Shown here piece after piece: positions 13,175 to 22,637 of a DNA stretch of 64,000 nucleotides. The DNA comes from Bradyrhizobium macuxiense (GTDB lineage: Bacteria > Pseudomonadota > Alphaproteobacteria > Rhizobiales > Xanthobacteraceae): the NCBI RefSeq assembly GCF_007993935.1, contig NZ_VITY01000010.1:62001-126000 (forward strand), written 5' to 3'. The notes beneath the pieces were generated by a model. It had not been told where the DNA came from. It saw only the letters and a list, made by a program, of their open reading frames with translations, and ran no database searches. Position numbers and translations under genes: made by a program. How positions within the stretch are numbered: the stretch's first letter is position 1; every line of letters starts with the position of its first letter.

Positions 13175-14311
13175 TCACAACCCCATCTGCCGGCTCGCGA
13201 GATCCTTCATGATCTCCTCGGTGCCGCCGCCGATGGCGTTGACCTTGACCTCGCGGTAGATGCGCTCGACCTTGACGCCGCGCATGAAGCCGGCGCCGCC
13301 GAAGATCTGCACCGCCTCGGAAGCGCAATGCGCCATTGTTTGCGTCGCCTGGTTCTTCATCATGCAGATCTCGGCGACCGGACTTTCGCCCTGGCCGAGC
13401 CGCCACGCCAGCATCTCCAGCATCGCCTGCGACGCCGCGACCTTCTGCGCCATGTCGACGATCTTGTGTCGGATGACCTGGTGCTGGGCGATCGGCTTGC
13501 CGAACGTCTTGCGTTCCTTGGCATAGGCGATCGCCTCGTCGAGGCAGACCCGGGCATAGGCGGTGCAGCTCGCCGCCATGCCCATACGCTCGCTGTTGAA
13601 GTTCTGCATGATGATCTTGAAGCCCTGACCCTCCTCGCCGATCAAATTTTCGACCGGCACGCGGCATTCATCGAAATGAAGCGTCGCGGTATCCGACGCC
13701 CACCAGCCCATCTTCTTCAGCTTGGTACGGGAGAGGCCCGGCGTATTGCCCTCGATCAAGAGCAGGCTGACGCCGCCGGGGCCTTCGCCGCCGGTGCGCA
13801 CCGCGACCGTCACGTAGTCGGCACGCATGCCCGAGGTGATGAAGGTCTTCTCGCCGGACACGACGTAATGGTCGCCATCGCGCCGCGCCTTGGTACGGAG
13901 GTTCGCGACGTCCGAGCCGCCGCTCGGCTCGGTGATCGCGAGCGCGGAGATCTTCTTGCCCGCAAGCACCTCCGGCAGCACCCGCGCCTTGACCTCGGGC
14001 CGCGCGGCGCGGGCGATCGGCGGCGAGCCGATGGTGTGGCTCATCAGGCTCGAGGAGACGCCCCCGGCGCCGGCCCGCGCCAGCTCCTGCGAGGCCACGA
14101 TTTTCATGAACTGATCGGCGGCGACCCCGCCATATTCTTCCGGAAAACCGAGGCCGAGCAGCCCGATCTCGGACGCCCTGGCATAGAGTTCGCGCGGAAA
14201 CTCACCCTCCTCGTCCCATTGATGGGCATAAGGCTCGATTTCCCTGGCCACAAAGCGCCGCATCACCTCGCGAAAGGCCTCATGCTCGCCGGTGTAGAAC
14301 GGGTTTGCCAT
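13175..14311 (-). CDS. Acyl-CoA dehydrogenase (second paralogue)
   Basis: 378-aa FAD-dependent acyl-CoA dehydrogenase. Motifs: ITEPSGGSDVANLRT, FITSGMRADYV, RVPVENLIGEEGQGF, RKTFGKPIAQHQ and IFGGAGFMRGVKVERIYRE. The start MANPFYTGEHE (ATG at 14311) has GGAG about ten bases upstream; an in-frame upstream extension lacks family similarity. It is transcribed towards the first dehydrogenase and GST and probably forms one operon with them. The nearby ligases suggest it acts on acyl-CoAs they make. Chain length is not predictable. Confidence 0.93.
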   Translation of the reverse strand: MANPFYTGEHEAFREVMRRFVAREIEPYAHQWDEEGEFPRELYARASEIGLLGLGFPEEYGGVAADQFMKIVASQELARAGAGGVSSSLMSHTIGSPPIARAARPEVKARVLPEVLAGKKISALAITEPSGGSDVANLRTKARRDGDHYVVSGEKTFITSGMRADYVTVAVRTGGEGPGGVSLLLIEGNTPGLSRTKLKKMGWWASDTATLHFDECRVPVENLIGEEGQGFKIIMQNFNSERMGMAASCTAYARVCLDEAIAYAKERKTFGKPIAQHQVIRHKIVDMAQKVAASQAMLEMLAWRLGQGESPVAEICMMKNQATQTMAHCASEAVQIFGGAGFMRGVKVERIYREVKVNAIGGGTEEIMKDLASRQMGL

Positions 14312-14527
14312 CCGCGTGCTCCATTGATTCTCGCGCCCGACGATGTCCGGATTTCTCACGGTTCACTTGCGTCGAGTGGCTGTCCGCCGGACCGGGTTTT
14401 CCATCTGGCCACCCGCCAGCCACTAAACGCAAGACAGTATCCTAATACGCCCCCTCCACTGCCAATTCATGGCATCAATCGAGCCAGGAACAGGCGGCGC
14501 AAGACCACCGTTCCGGAGGAGGGACAT

Positions 14528-16069
14528 GTGCCGGTTCGTTATTACGACTGGATCGCGCATCATCGCCGGCGCACGCCGGACAAGATGGCGCTTGTCGATC
14601 TCGCAAGCGGTCGCCGCTTTAGTTATGCGGAGCTCGACGCCCGCGTGTCGCGGCTTGCCGCCTGGCTGCGTGACGGGCTGAAGGTTGCGCGCGGCGATCG
14701 GGTCGCGGTGCTGGCGCTGAACACCACGGACACGCTGGAAATCCAGTTCGCCTGCTTCCGGATCGGCGCGGTCTTCCTGCCGCTCAACACCCGCCTCACC
14801 GTTCCCGAGCTGCGCTACATCACCGGCGACGCCTCGCCGAAGGTGATGATCCATGACGACGACCTCGCCGAGACCGCGCTTGCGGTCGCCAAGCTCTGCG
14901 ATGTCGCGTCGACCGTGCGGCTCGGCCCGGGCGGCGCCTATGAAGCCGGCATCGCGGCGGCCAAGCCGCTCGAACGGTTCGAGGAGGTCACACTCGATGA
15001 CATCTCGACCATCATGTACACCTCGGGCACCACGGGCCAGCCCAAGGGCGCGATCATCACGCATGGGATGACGTTCTGGAATTGCGTCAATCTCGGCGGC
15101 CCCGCCTATATCTCGCCGGCCTCGGTGCTGCTGACGGTGCTGCCGCTGTTCCACACCGGCGGGCTGAATTGCTACACCAACCCGGTGCTGCATGCCGGCG
15201 GCACGGTGCTGATCATGCGCGCCTTCGATCCCGGCGAGGCGCTGAAGCTGATCGGCGATCCCGCGCGGGGCATCAACGTGTTCTTCGGCGTGCCCGCGAT
15301 CTACCAGTTCATGGCGCAGCATCCTTCCTTCGCCGCCGCCGACTTCAGCCGCCTGATGATCGGCGGCGTCGGCGGCGCGCCGATGCCGGTGCCGCTGCTC
15401 AAGACCTGGGAGGCGCGCGGCGTCGCGCTGCAGCAGGGCTATGGCATGACCGAGACCTCGCCGGCGGTGATGGTGCTCGACCGCGAGGATGCCGCACGCA
15501 AGGCCGGCTCGTCCGGCAAGCCGGTGCTGCACACGGAAGTGCGCATCGTGCGGCCCGACGGCAGCGATGCCGCGGTCGGCGAGCTCGGCGAGCTCTGGGT
15601 CAAGGGCCCGAACATCACGCCGGGCTACTGGAACCGGCCGGACGCCAACGCCTCGTCCTTCACCGACGGCTGGCTGCACACCGGCGACGCCACGCGGATC
15701 GACGAGGAAGGCTTCTACTACATCGTCGACCGCTGGAAGGACATGTACATTTCCGGCGGCGAGAACGTCTATCCGGCCGAGGTCGAGAGCGTGCTGCATC
15801 AACTGACGGCTGTCGCCGAAGCCGCCGTGATCGGCATTCCGAACGAGCAGTGGGGCGAGGTCGGGTTGGCCGTGATCGCGGTGAAGCCGGGCCACACGCT
15901 GACGCCGGACCAGATCCACGCCCATTGCCAGGCCAATCTGGCGCGGTTCAAATGCCCGCGCCTGATCGAGTTCATCGATGTCCTGCCGCGGAATGCGACG
16001 GGCAAAATTCATAAGCCGACGCTTCGGCAACAGTTCAGCCAGCCGAAGCCGACCGATACTGCGGCGTGA
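14528..16069 (+). CDS. AMP-forming acyl-CoA ligase (second)
   Basis: 513-aa ANL ligase, divergent from the dehydrogenase operon. MYTSGTTGQPKG begins about residue 163, GYGMTETSPAVM about 310, DGWLHTGDATRID about 380, and the catalytic Lys in NATGKIHKPTLR is near the end. The start is a GTG at 14528 preceded by GGAGGAGGG at ideal spacing, although the frame stays open far upstream through antisense of the dehydrogenase. It activates an unknown acid and is followed by a second binding protein, mirroring the ligase/binding-protein pairing in the first block. Confidence 0.93.
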   Translation: MPVRYYDWIAHHRRRTPDKMALVDLASGRRFSYAELDARVSRLAAWLRDGLKVARGDRVAVLALNTTDTLEIQFACFRIGAVFLPLNTRLTVPELRYITGDASPKVMIHDDDLAETALAVAKLCDVASTVRLGPGGAYEAGIAAAKPLERFEEVTLDDISTIMYTSGTTGQPKGAIITHGMTFWNCVNLGGPAYISPASVLLTVLPLFHTGGLNCYTNPVLHAGGTVLIMRAFDPGEALKLIGDPARGINVFFGVPAIYQFMAQHPSFAAADFSRLMIGGVGGAPMPVPLLKTWEARGVALQQGYGMTETSPAVMVLDREDAARKAGSSGKPVLHTEVRIVRPDGSDAAVGELGELWVKGPNITPGYWNRPDANASSFTDGWLHTGDATRIDEEGFYYIVDRWKDMYISGGENVYPAEVESVLHQLTAVAEAAVIGIPNEQWGEVGLAVIAVKPGHTLTPDQIHAHCQANLARFKCPRLIEFIDVLPRNATGKIHKPTLRQQFSQPKPTDTAA

Positions 16070-16195
16070 TCTGACGTGCGCCTCGCGCGCTCCGGATCTC
16101 GTCGCGACAAGAATTGCCCCGTAACCGTCTGCCGGGACCGGCTGCGGGTTCGTTGCGTCAGTCCCCAACCAGAATAGATCGAGGAAATTGCCTTT

Positions 16196-17416
16196 ATGAA
16201 AACCACAAAACTGTCGCTGCTGGCCGCCGCCGCGGCGCTCTGCCTGCTCTCAACCCAGGCCGCCTTTGCCCAAAAGAAGTATGACACCGGCGCCTCCGAC
16301 ACCGAGATCAAGATCGGCAATGTCGAGGCCTATAGCGGTCCCGCCTCCGCCTACGGCGTCATCGGCAAGACCGAAGAAGCCTATTTCAAGATGATCAACG
16401 ATCAGGGCGGCATCAACGGCCGCAAGATCAACTGGATCTCCTATGACGACGGCTACTCGCCGCCGAAGACCGTGGAGCAGATCCGCAAGCTGATCGAGAG
16501 CGACGAGGTCTTCCTGGTGTTCAACGCGCTGGGCACGCCGACCCAGACCGCGGTGCAGAAGTATCACAACGCCAAGAAGGTGCCGCAGCTGTTCCTCGCC
16601 ACCGGCGCCAGCAAGTGGAACGATCCGAAGGATTTCCCATGGACCATGGGCTTCCAGCCGAGCTATCGCGTCGAGGCGCGGATCTTCGGCAAGTACATCC
16701 TCAAGGCCAAGCCGGACGCCAAGGTCGCGATCTTCTATGCCAATGACGATTTCGGCAAGGACTACCTGATCGGCCTCAAGGAAGTACTCGACAAATCGAG
16801 CGTCAAGATCGTCGCCGAGGAAAGCTACGAGACCACAGAGCCGTCGATCGATTCCCACATCGTCAAGCTGAAGGACACCGGAGCCGACGTGTTCGTCAAC
16901 ATCTCGACGCCGAAATTCGCCGCGCAGGCGATCAAGAAGATCGCCGAGATCGGCTGGAAGCCGATGCACGTCATGACCGACGTCTCGATCTCGATCGGCG
17001 CGGTCATGAAGCCCGCCGGCCTCGAAGCGTCCGAAGGCGTGCTGTCGGCCGGCTACCTCAAGGACGCCTCCGATCCACAGTGGAAGAATGACGAGGGCAT
17101 GAAGAAGTTCATGGCCTTCGCCGAGAAGTACCTGCCGGGCGCCAATTTGTCCGACGCCAACCTGGTCTATGGCTACGCCGCGGCGCAGACCATGGTGCAG
17201 GTGCTCAAGCAATGCGGCGACAACCTGACCCGCGAGAACGTGATGAAGCAGGCCGCCAGCCTGAAGGATTTTGCGCCCGACACGCTGATCCCCGGCATCC
17301 GGATCAACACCAGCGCGACCGATTTCGCGCCGGTCGAGCAACTCAAGATGATGCAGTTCAAGAACGGACAGTGGGAGCTGTTCGGCGACATCATCAGCGC
17401 CGAGACCGGCGGCTAG
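16196..17416 (+). CDS. ABC transporter substrate-binding protein, branched-chain amino acid type (copy 2)
   Basis: 406-aa periplasmic type I binding protein. It has a Sec signal peptide (MKTTKLSLLAAAAALCLLSTQAAFA) with cleavage after AFA, unlike the Tat-type signal of its paralogue at 8971. The mature part reads TEIKIGNVEAYSGPASAYG, then KTVEQIRKLIESDEV and FPWTMGFQPSYRVEARIF. A strong intrinsic terminator follows 30 nt after the stop. No Liv permease or ATPase genes are nearby. The ligand is probably an organic or aromatic acid, given the adjacent acyl-CoA ligase. Confidence 0.94.
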   Translation: MKTTKLSLLAAAAALCLLSTQAAFAQKKYDTGASDTEIKIGNVEAYSGPASAYGVIGKTEEAYFKMINDQGGINGRKINWISYDDGYSPPKTVEQIRKLIESDEVFLVFNALGTPTQTAVQKYHNAKKVPQLFLATGASKWNDPKDFPWTMGFQPSYRVEARIFGKYILKAKPDAKVAIFYANDDFGKDYLIGLKEVLDKSSVKIVAEESYETTEPSIDSHIVKLKDTGADVFVNISTPKFAAQAIKKIAEIGWKPMHVMTDVSISIGAVMKPAGLEASEGVLSAGYLKDASDPQWKNDEGMKKFMAFAEKYLPGANLSDANLVYGYAAAQTMVQVLKQCGDNLTRENVMKQAASLKDFAPDTLIPGIRINTSATDFAPVEQLKMMQFKNGQWELFGDIISAETGG

Positions 17417-17446
17417 CGCCGGGCGGACGACAAGCCAACGTATCGC

Positions 17447-17480
17447 GAAGCCGCCCATTCGGGCGGCTTCGTTGTTTTTA
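17447..17480 (+). terminator. Rho-independent terminator of the binding-protein gene
   Basis: A perfect 10-bp stem (GAAGCCGCCC / GGGCGGCTTC) with loop ATTC is followed by GTTGTTTTTA. It starts 31 nt after the stop at 17416. This is the clearest intrinsic terminator seen in the window. Confidence 0.9.
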
Positions 17481-17490
17481 GGTCTCTCAC

Positions 17491-17591
17491 CGTCACCCTG
17501 AGGAGCCGCGGAGCGGCGTCTCGAAGGGTCGACGGCCCCGCTGGTGGCCGTGCATCCTTCGAGACGCGCTACGCGCTCCTCAGGATGACGG
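17491..17591. repeat. Inverted-repeat element, family C copy 1
   Basis: It starts CGTCACCCTGAGGAGC and ends GCTCCTCAGGATGACGG. Inner blocks TCGAAGGGTCGACGGCC and CATCCTTCGAGACGCG pair with each other. It shares these blocks with elements at 24884-24927 and 24979-25085. It fills the spacer downstream of the terminator. Confidence 0.85.
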
Positions 17592-17665
17592 GACTCCTGC
17601 TTGTGATCCCGTCCAAAATTCCTACCTGACAACAGGGGCCGCGCCGAACCCGGACTGGCGAACCG

Positions 17666-18376
17666 ATGCATTCCCACGTTCATTATCTGCCGCTGACGCC
17701 GGGATTCTTCTCGATCCTGGTGTTCGCCGCCGTGGTGCTGGTGGTGCTGATCCAACTGCGCATCCTGCGCTACGCTTATATGCGGCTCGGCATCGGCCCC
17801 GGCGTCGCGTTGCTGCTGCTGTTCGGTTCGCTGATCGGCAGCTATTTCAACATCCCGATCACCGTGCTGCCCGGACCGCCGGTGCGATCGGGGGAGATCG
17901 TCGACTTCTTCGGCATGCGCTATGTCGTGCCTTATCTGGCATCGCCGAGCACGATCCTCGCCGTCAATGTCGGCGGCGCGGTGATCCCGGCCGTGATGTC
18001 CGCCTATTTGATGCTGCGTTACCAGCTCTGGCTGAGGGCCGCGATCGCGACGATCGTCATTGCAGCCATTGTCCATGCCAGCGCCACGCCGGTGCGGGGC
18101 ATGGGGATCGCCGTGCCCGTGTTCGTCCCGGTCGTGGCGACCGCGATCCTCGCGCTGTTGCTGTCCCGCGAATACGCCGCACCGCTCGCCTATATCGGCG
18201 GCTCGACGGGGACGCTGCTCGGCGCCGATCTGTTGAACCTCGACAAGATCGGCAGCCTCGGCGCGCCGATTGCGTCAATCGGCGGCGCCGGCACGTTTGA
18301 CGGCATTTTCCTGACCGGCATTCTCGCCGTGTTGATCGCCGGCGTGGTTGCGCCCGCGCGTCCGAGACCGGCGTAA
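17666..18376 (+). CDS. DUF1614 family membrane protein
   Basis: 236-aa polytopic inner-membrane protein with about seven hydrophobic segments. Recognisable family features are the N-terminal LPLTPGFFSILVFA helix, the GSLIGSYFNIPI turn, and the C-terminal GGSTGTLLGADLLNL plus GGAGTFDGIFLTG glycine-rich loops. No function is established for the family. It is monocistronic by context, with a repeat on each side. Confidence 0.85.
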   Translation: MHSHVHYLPLTPGFFSILVFAAVVLVVLIQLRILRYAYMRLGIGPGVALLLLFGSLIGSYFNIPITVLPGPPVRSGEIVDFFGMRYVVPYLASPSTILAVNVGGAVIPAVMSAYLMLRYQLWLRAAIATIVIAAIVHASATPVRGMGIAVPVFVPVVATAILALLLSREYAAPLAYIGGSTGTLLGADLLNLDKIGSLGAPIASIGGAGTFDGIFLTGILAVLIAGVVAPARPRPA

Positions 18377-18380
18377 ACCG

Positions 18381-18437
18381 TAGCGTATTCGAGCGAAGTG
18401 GACACCGGTTCGCGTGAAGAAAACGCGTCAAAGCTAG
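18381..18437. repeat. Short dispersed element, family H
   Basis: AGCGTATTCGAGCGAAGTGG runs into CACCGGTTCGCGTGAAGAAA and ACGCGTCAAA. I recognise this string from memory as a frequent intergenic sequence in Bradyrhizobium. It appears once here, between the convergent DUF1614 and XRE genes. Confidence 0.5.
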
Positions 18438-18440
18438 AGG

Positions 18441-19205
18441 CTATCCCGGCAGGAAGATCGCGAACGGCTCGTCGATCGTGCGGCGCAGATGCTCGCGATA
18501 GACGGCGTAGTTCGCATCGTCAGCCGATACCCGGCCAAGACTCGGCTTGGGCACGTTCTTGATCGGCAGGAACGCGATCGGCGCGGCAACCGGCGTCAGC
18601 AGCGAGCCGCGGCCGGCGAGCAGCGTCGTGATGATGCCGTACATCTCGCCGGAATTGCGCGGGCGCGAGACCGTGATCACGCGATGCTGGCCATGCCTGT
18701 TAGTCACGAGATAGACAAAGCCGGATTCATTGGGCACCGCCACCTCGCCATACTGGGTGTAGTCGGCGTCCTGCCGCTCGCCCTCGCGGAAGCCGAGCGA
18801 TGACGACGCGTCGTCCCATGCGATCTCGGTGCGATAGGCATAGAACGCGCCCGGCTCGCCGAACGACGGCCGCACCGTGATGTAGGTCCCTTCGATCCGC
18901 GCCACCGAGCGGCGCGAATAGGATCCGAGGCTATCGGGCGCGATCCCGCCATTGGCGGGCGCCGCGACCGTGATCGCCTCCGGCAGCTTGCGCAGGGAGA
19001 CGCCGAGCGCCTGCTCGAGCCGCACGGTGGTCGCCAGCGTGAACGGGCGGCGGCCGCCGAGCACCTTCTCCAAGGTCGAGAGGCTGAGCTTGGCCTGCTC
19101 GGCCAGCGTCTGCCGCGAGATGCGGCGGCGCGCGATTTCCTCGCGGATGGTCTCCGCGACCTGCCGGCTCTGCTCGGCGGAAAGCTGCTTGTCAGGCGTC
19201 GGCAT
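18441..19205 (-). CDS. XRE-type helix-turn-helix regulator
   Basis: 254 aa. The N-terminal Cro/CI-type HTH (SRQTLAEQAKLSLSTLEKVLGGRRPFTLATTVRLEQALG) covers about residues 33-72. The C-terminal about 165 residues form an uncharacterised domain rich in beta-strand-like segments (RSVARIEGTYITVRPSF, ESGFVYLVTNRHGQHRVITVS). It is divergent from the sortase-substrate gene across 199 nt, so it is the obvious candidate regulator of that pair. The ligand of the C-domain is unknown. Confidence 0.88.
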   Translation of the reverse strand: MPTPDKQLSAEQSRQVAETIREEIARRRISRQTLAEQAKLSLSTLEKVLGGRRPFTLATTVRLEQALGVSLRKLPEAITVAAPANGGIAPDSLGSYSRRSVARIEGTYITVRPSFGEPGAFYAYRTEIAWDDASSSLGFREGERQDADYTQYGEVAVPNESGFVYLVTNRHGQHRVITVSRPRNSGEMYGIITTLLAGRGSLLTPVAAPIAFLPIKNVPKPSLGRVSADDANYAVYREHLRRTIDEPFAIFLPG

Positions 19206-19404
19206 TCTGATTCCTGCCCGGTTCCCCTTGATTCCGCGCAGTCTACCAGACCGGACAATCCATCACAAAACCGCACAAACCCGCCTTGACCGGCGGCGGG
19301 CCGCGCCGGACGGCGGCCAATCATTGCCGATCATTCTGCTCGCGCCAAAACCGCCACTCTCCATGATTGCGAGGCAGCGAAAGTCTCGCTCGGGAGTGAC
19401 GACA

Positions 19405-21678
19405 ATGACGATTTACGATGCATGTGAGAGCAGTCCGCAGATACGCATGTCGCGCAGGATGCGCATCGCGCTGTTCTTCCTGGTGGAAGGCGTAGCCGCG
19501 CTGGTGATCGGCTTTGCAGCGCTGTTCCTGAGTTTCGATCCGGTGTGGTCGGCCGAGTTGCCGCAACAGGCGGTGCTGCGGCCATCAGATGCGCGCTCCG
19601 GCTCGCTGCTGTTCAAGACCGACGACGGCTACAGGGATGCCTTGAGGCTCGGCGTTGATGTCGACCTCACCGTGTCGGGCCCGACCGTCCGCGCCCGCGT
19701 CACGCAGATCTTCCGCAACCCCACCAAGGACTGGGTGGAGGCGACCTACGTCTATCCGCTGCCGGCGGGCGGCGCGGTCGATACGCTGAAGATGGTGGTC
19801 GGCGACCGCATCGTGGTCGGCGACATCAAGGAGCGGCAGCAGGCCCGCGCCATCTACGAGCAGGCCAAGCAGAATGGCCAGAAGGCGGCGCTCACCGAAC
19901 AGGAGCGGCCGAACATCTTCACCAACTCGGTCGCGAATATCGGCCCGGGCGAAACCGTGCTGGTGCAGATCGAGTATCAGGAGCCGGTGCAGCAGAACGG
20001 CAACGAGTTCTCGCTGCGGGTGCCGATGGTGGTCGGCCCGCGCTACAATCCACGCCCCGTGGTGCAGAGCGTCGACCTCCGTGCCGATGGCAATGGCTGG
20101 GGCGCCACGACAACCGATCCGGTGCCGGATCGCGACCGCATCGCGTCCGAGGTGCTCGATCCCGCCACCAACGCGCCGATCAATCCGACCAACATCACGG
20201 TGCATCTCAACGCCGGCTTCCCGCTCGGCGAGGTGACGAGCCATTTCCACCAGGTCAGGATCGAGAGCCCTGACAGCGCCACGCGCGTCGTCAAGCTCGC
20301 CGAAGGCCCGGTGCCGGCCGATCGCGATTTCGAGCTGACCTGGAAGCCGGTTGCCGAGAAGGCGCCGTCGGTCGGGCTGTTCCGCGAGCATCTCGGCAAT
20401 TCCGACTATCTGCTGGCCTTCGTCACGCCGCCATCGGTCGAGCAGCCCCAGCAGAGGCCGCTGCCGCGCGAGGTGATCTTCGTGATCGACAATTCCGGCT
20501 CGATGGGCGGCACCTCGATCATCCAGGCCAAGGCGAGCCTCACTTACGCGCTCGGCCGTTTGCAGCCGATTGATCGCTTCAACGTGATCCGCTTCGACGA
20601 CACCATGGACACGCTGTTCCCGGCGCCGGTCGCGGCCAACAGCGCCAATATCGGCAACGCGACGGCGTTCGTCAGTGCGATACAGGCCCGCGGCGGCACC
20701 GAGATGGTGCCGGCGATGCGCGCCGCGCTGGCCGACACCAACCACGACGACGCTGATCATGTCCGGCAAGTGGTGTTCCTGACCGACGGCGCCATCGGCA
20801 ACGAGCAGCAATTGTTCGAGACCATCAGCGCGCTGCGCGGCCGCTCACGGGTGTTCATGGTCGGCATCGGCTCGGCGCCGAACACTTACCTCATGACGCG
20901 CGCCGCCGAGCTCGGCCGCGGCACCTTCACCCATATCGGCTCGGTCGAGCAGGTCGACGAACGCATGCGCGACCTGTTTGCCAAGCTCGAGAATCCCGCG
21001 GTGACCAATCTCTCCGCGAAATTCTCCGAGGCGACCGCCGACCTGACGCCGTCGGCACTGCGCGACGTCTATCGCGACGAGCCGCTGGTGCTGGCTGCGA
21101 AGCTCGACAAGCTCACCGGCTCGATCGAGATCAAGGGCCGCATCGGCGACCGTCCGTGGAGCGTGACGCTGCCGCTCGCGAATGCCGCCGAAGGCAAGGG
21201 CCTCTCCAAGCTGTGGGCGCGCCGCAAGATCGCGGATGCCGAGGTCGCGCGCACCACGCGGCAGGCGAACCCGGAGGATGCCGACAAGACCATCCTTGCG
21301 CTGGCGCTGGAGCACCAGCTCGTGACGCGGCTGACCAGCCTCGTTGCGGTCGACAAGACGCCGAGCCGTCCCGACGGCGCGCCGCTGAAGCTGTCCGAGC
21401 TGCCGCTCAACCTGCCCGCCGGTTGGGATTTCGCAAAAGTGTTCGGCGAGCGTCCGAGTCTTCCGGCTGCACCGGGCGAGCGTCGCGCTGAGGCAGGCAA
21501 CGGCAAGGTGCAGCTCGCCGCGCTGAAGCGGTCACCGGTCGCAACGCAAGGTCCCGGTACCATCCAGCTGCCGAAGACCGCGACCGATGCCGAATTGAAG
21601 ATGGTCGCCGGTGTGATCCTGCTCACGGTCAGCCTTCTGCTTCTGGTGTTCAACCGGCGTCAGACGTCGCCCCAATGA
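19405..21678 (+). CDS. Sortase-substrate VIT/VWA surface protein (marine proteobacterial sortase target type)
   Basis: 757 aa. N-terminal hydrophobic segment (about 20-40, RIALFFLVEGVAALVIGFAALF) serves as signal/anchor. A VIT domain follows (about 60-185, with FRNPTKDWVEATYVYPLP). Next is a VWA domain with an intact MIDAS (DNSGSMG from Asp362, TDGAIGNE downstream). The C-terminus is a sorting signal: LPKTA at 722-726, a hydrophobic helix, then NRRQ. This is the architecture of the dedicated substrate of Gram-negative class GN sortases, and the sortase gene follows 200 nt downstream. The ATG at 19405 is chosen because earlier open frame is antisense of the XRE gene. Confidence 0.92.
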   Translation: MTIYDACESSPQIRMSRRMRIALFFLVEGVAALVIGFAALFLSFDPVWSAELPQQAVLRPSDARSGSLLFKTDDGYRDALRLGVDVDLTVSGPTVRARVTQIFRNPTKDWVEATYVYPLPAGGAVDTLKMVVGDRIVVGDIKERQQARAIYEQAKQNGQKAALTEQERPNIFTNSVANIGPGETVLVQIEYQEPVQQNGNEFSLRVPMVVGPRYNPRPVVQSVDLRADGNGWGATTTDPVPDRDRIASEVLDPATNAPINPTNITVHLNAGFPLGEVTSHFHQVRIESPDSATRVVKLAEGPVPADRDFELTWKPVAEKAPSVGLFREHLGNSDYLLAFVTPPSVEQPQQRPLPREVIFVIDNSGSMGGTSIIQAKASLTYALGRLQPIDRFNVIRFDDTMDTLFPAPVAANSANIGNATAFVSAIQARGGTEMVPAMRAALADTNHDDADHVRQVVFLTDGAIGNEQQLFETISALRGRSRVFMVGIGSAPNTYLMTRAAELGRGTFTHIGSVEQVDERMRDLFAKLENPAVTNLSAKFSEATADLTPSALRDVYRDEPLVLAAKLDKLTGSIEIKGRIGDRPWSVTLPLANAAEGKGLSKLWARRKIADAEVARTTRQANPEDADKTILALALEHQLVTRLTSLVAVDKTPSRPDGAPLKLSELPLNLPAGWDFAKVFGERPSLPAAPGERRAEAGNGKVQLAALKRSPVATQGPGTIQLPKTATDAELKMVAGVILLTVSLLLLVFNRRQTSPQ

Positions 21679-21781
21679 CGTCGGATGAAAGGAGAAGGTG
21701 CCCCCCGACCTCCTCCTTTCCAAGAGCGCGCGCGGCCTTCCCACCCGTCCCCCAAGGGCCGCGCGCGCAGTTTTCCTCAAC

Positions 21782-21865
21782 CGTCATTGCGAGCGAAGCG
21801 AAGCAATCCATGCCACCATTCGGGGAAAGATGGATTGCTTCGTCGCTTCGCTCCTCGCAATGACG
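21782..21865. repeat. Inverted-repeat element, family B copy 2
   Basis: The arms CGTCATTGCGAGCGAAGCGA and GCTTCGCTCCTCGCAATGACG pair, with GCAATCCA/TGGATTGC inside. It sits between the sortase substrate and sortase genes. Its last bases run straight into the GAGGA that acts as ribosome binding site for the sortase. Confidence 0.87.
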
Positions 21866-21878
21866 AGGATTGCCGAAA

Positions 21879-22469
21879 ATGCGCCGCCTCATCCTCCCCC
21901 TCGCCTTCGCCCTCGTCGGCCTGATCCTGTTTGGCCAGGGCGCCTATATCCATGCCAAGGCGCTGCTTGCGCAGGTGCTGCTGGAGCGCGCCTTCGCGCA
22001 GACCATCGCGACCGGCCAGCCGGTGAAGCCGTGGCGCTGGGCCGATACCTGGCCGGTCGCCCGGATCGAGGTGAAGCGCCTGCACGCGTCCGCGATCGTG
22101 CTCGCCGGGAGCAGCGGCCAGGCGCTGGCGTTCGGCCCCGGCCATGTCGAGCAGAGCGTCGATGCCGGCGAGCGCGGCGTCGCGGTCTATTCCGCGCATC
22201 GCGACACCCATTTCCGGTTTCTGAAAGATATCACAATCGGTGACGAGATCGACGTCACGAGGAGCGACGGCAAGCTGTTTCGCTACCGGGCCGATCGCAG
22301 CGCGGTCGTCCGTTTCGATCAATCCGGCATCGATCCGCTGACCGGCCGTTATGAACTGGTGCTGTCGACCTGCTGGCCGTTCGACGCGCTGACATCGGGG
22401 CCCGAGCGCTATCTGCTGCACGCGACCTTGATCGAATCCGATTCTGGCCGGCCCGAATCGGGTTCCTGA
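21879..22469 (+). CDS. Class GN sortase
   Basis: 196-aa membrane-anchored transpeptidase. An N-terminal transmembrane helix (about 3-24) is followed by the sortase beta-barrel. The catalytic triad is visible: His107 (SAHRDTHF), Cys165 (LSTCWPFD) and Arg177 (GPERYLL). It would cleave LPKTA of the adjacent VIT/VWA protein between Thr and Ala and transfer it to an acceptor amine. The ATG at 21879 has GAGGA nine bases upstream; a TTG at 21870 is a weaker alternative. Sortases are unusual in Gram-negative bacteria, and this type is known for being paired one-to-one with its substrate. Confidence 0.93.
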   Translation: MRRLILPLAFALVGLILFGQGAYIHAKALLAQVLLERAFAQTIATGQPVKPWRWADTWPVARIEVKRLHASAIVLAGSSGQALAFGPGHVEQSVDAGERGVAVYSAHRDTHFRFLKDITIGDEIDVTRSDGKLFRYRADRSAVVRFDQSGIDPLTGRYELVLSTCWPFDALTSGPERYLLHATLIESDSGRPESGS

Positions 22470-22637
22470 CGCGCATCGATTTTGCGCCTGCCGGGATATT
22501 GCAAGCGATGCCCTGACTTGCGCCAGCGTGAGTTGCTACCCCCTTTCCCTCGCCATAAAAACAATGAAAAATCGCGTCCTGCGGTGATGCACCGTGGGCC
22601 AGAGGAAACAAGCAGAACAAGGATAAGGGCAGGCTCC

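Noticed and set aside
16250..18076. 608-codon minus-strand frame opposite the second binding protein
   Set aside because: Shadow frame spanning a real gene, a terminator and a dispersed repeat, with composition typical of antisense.
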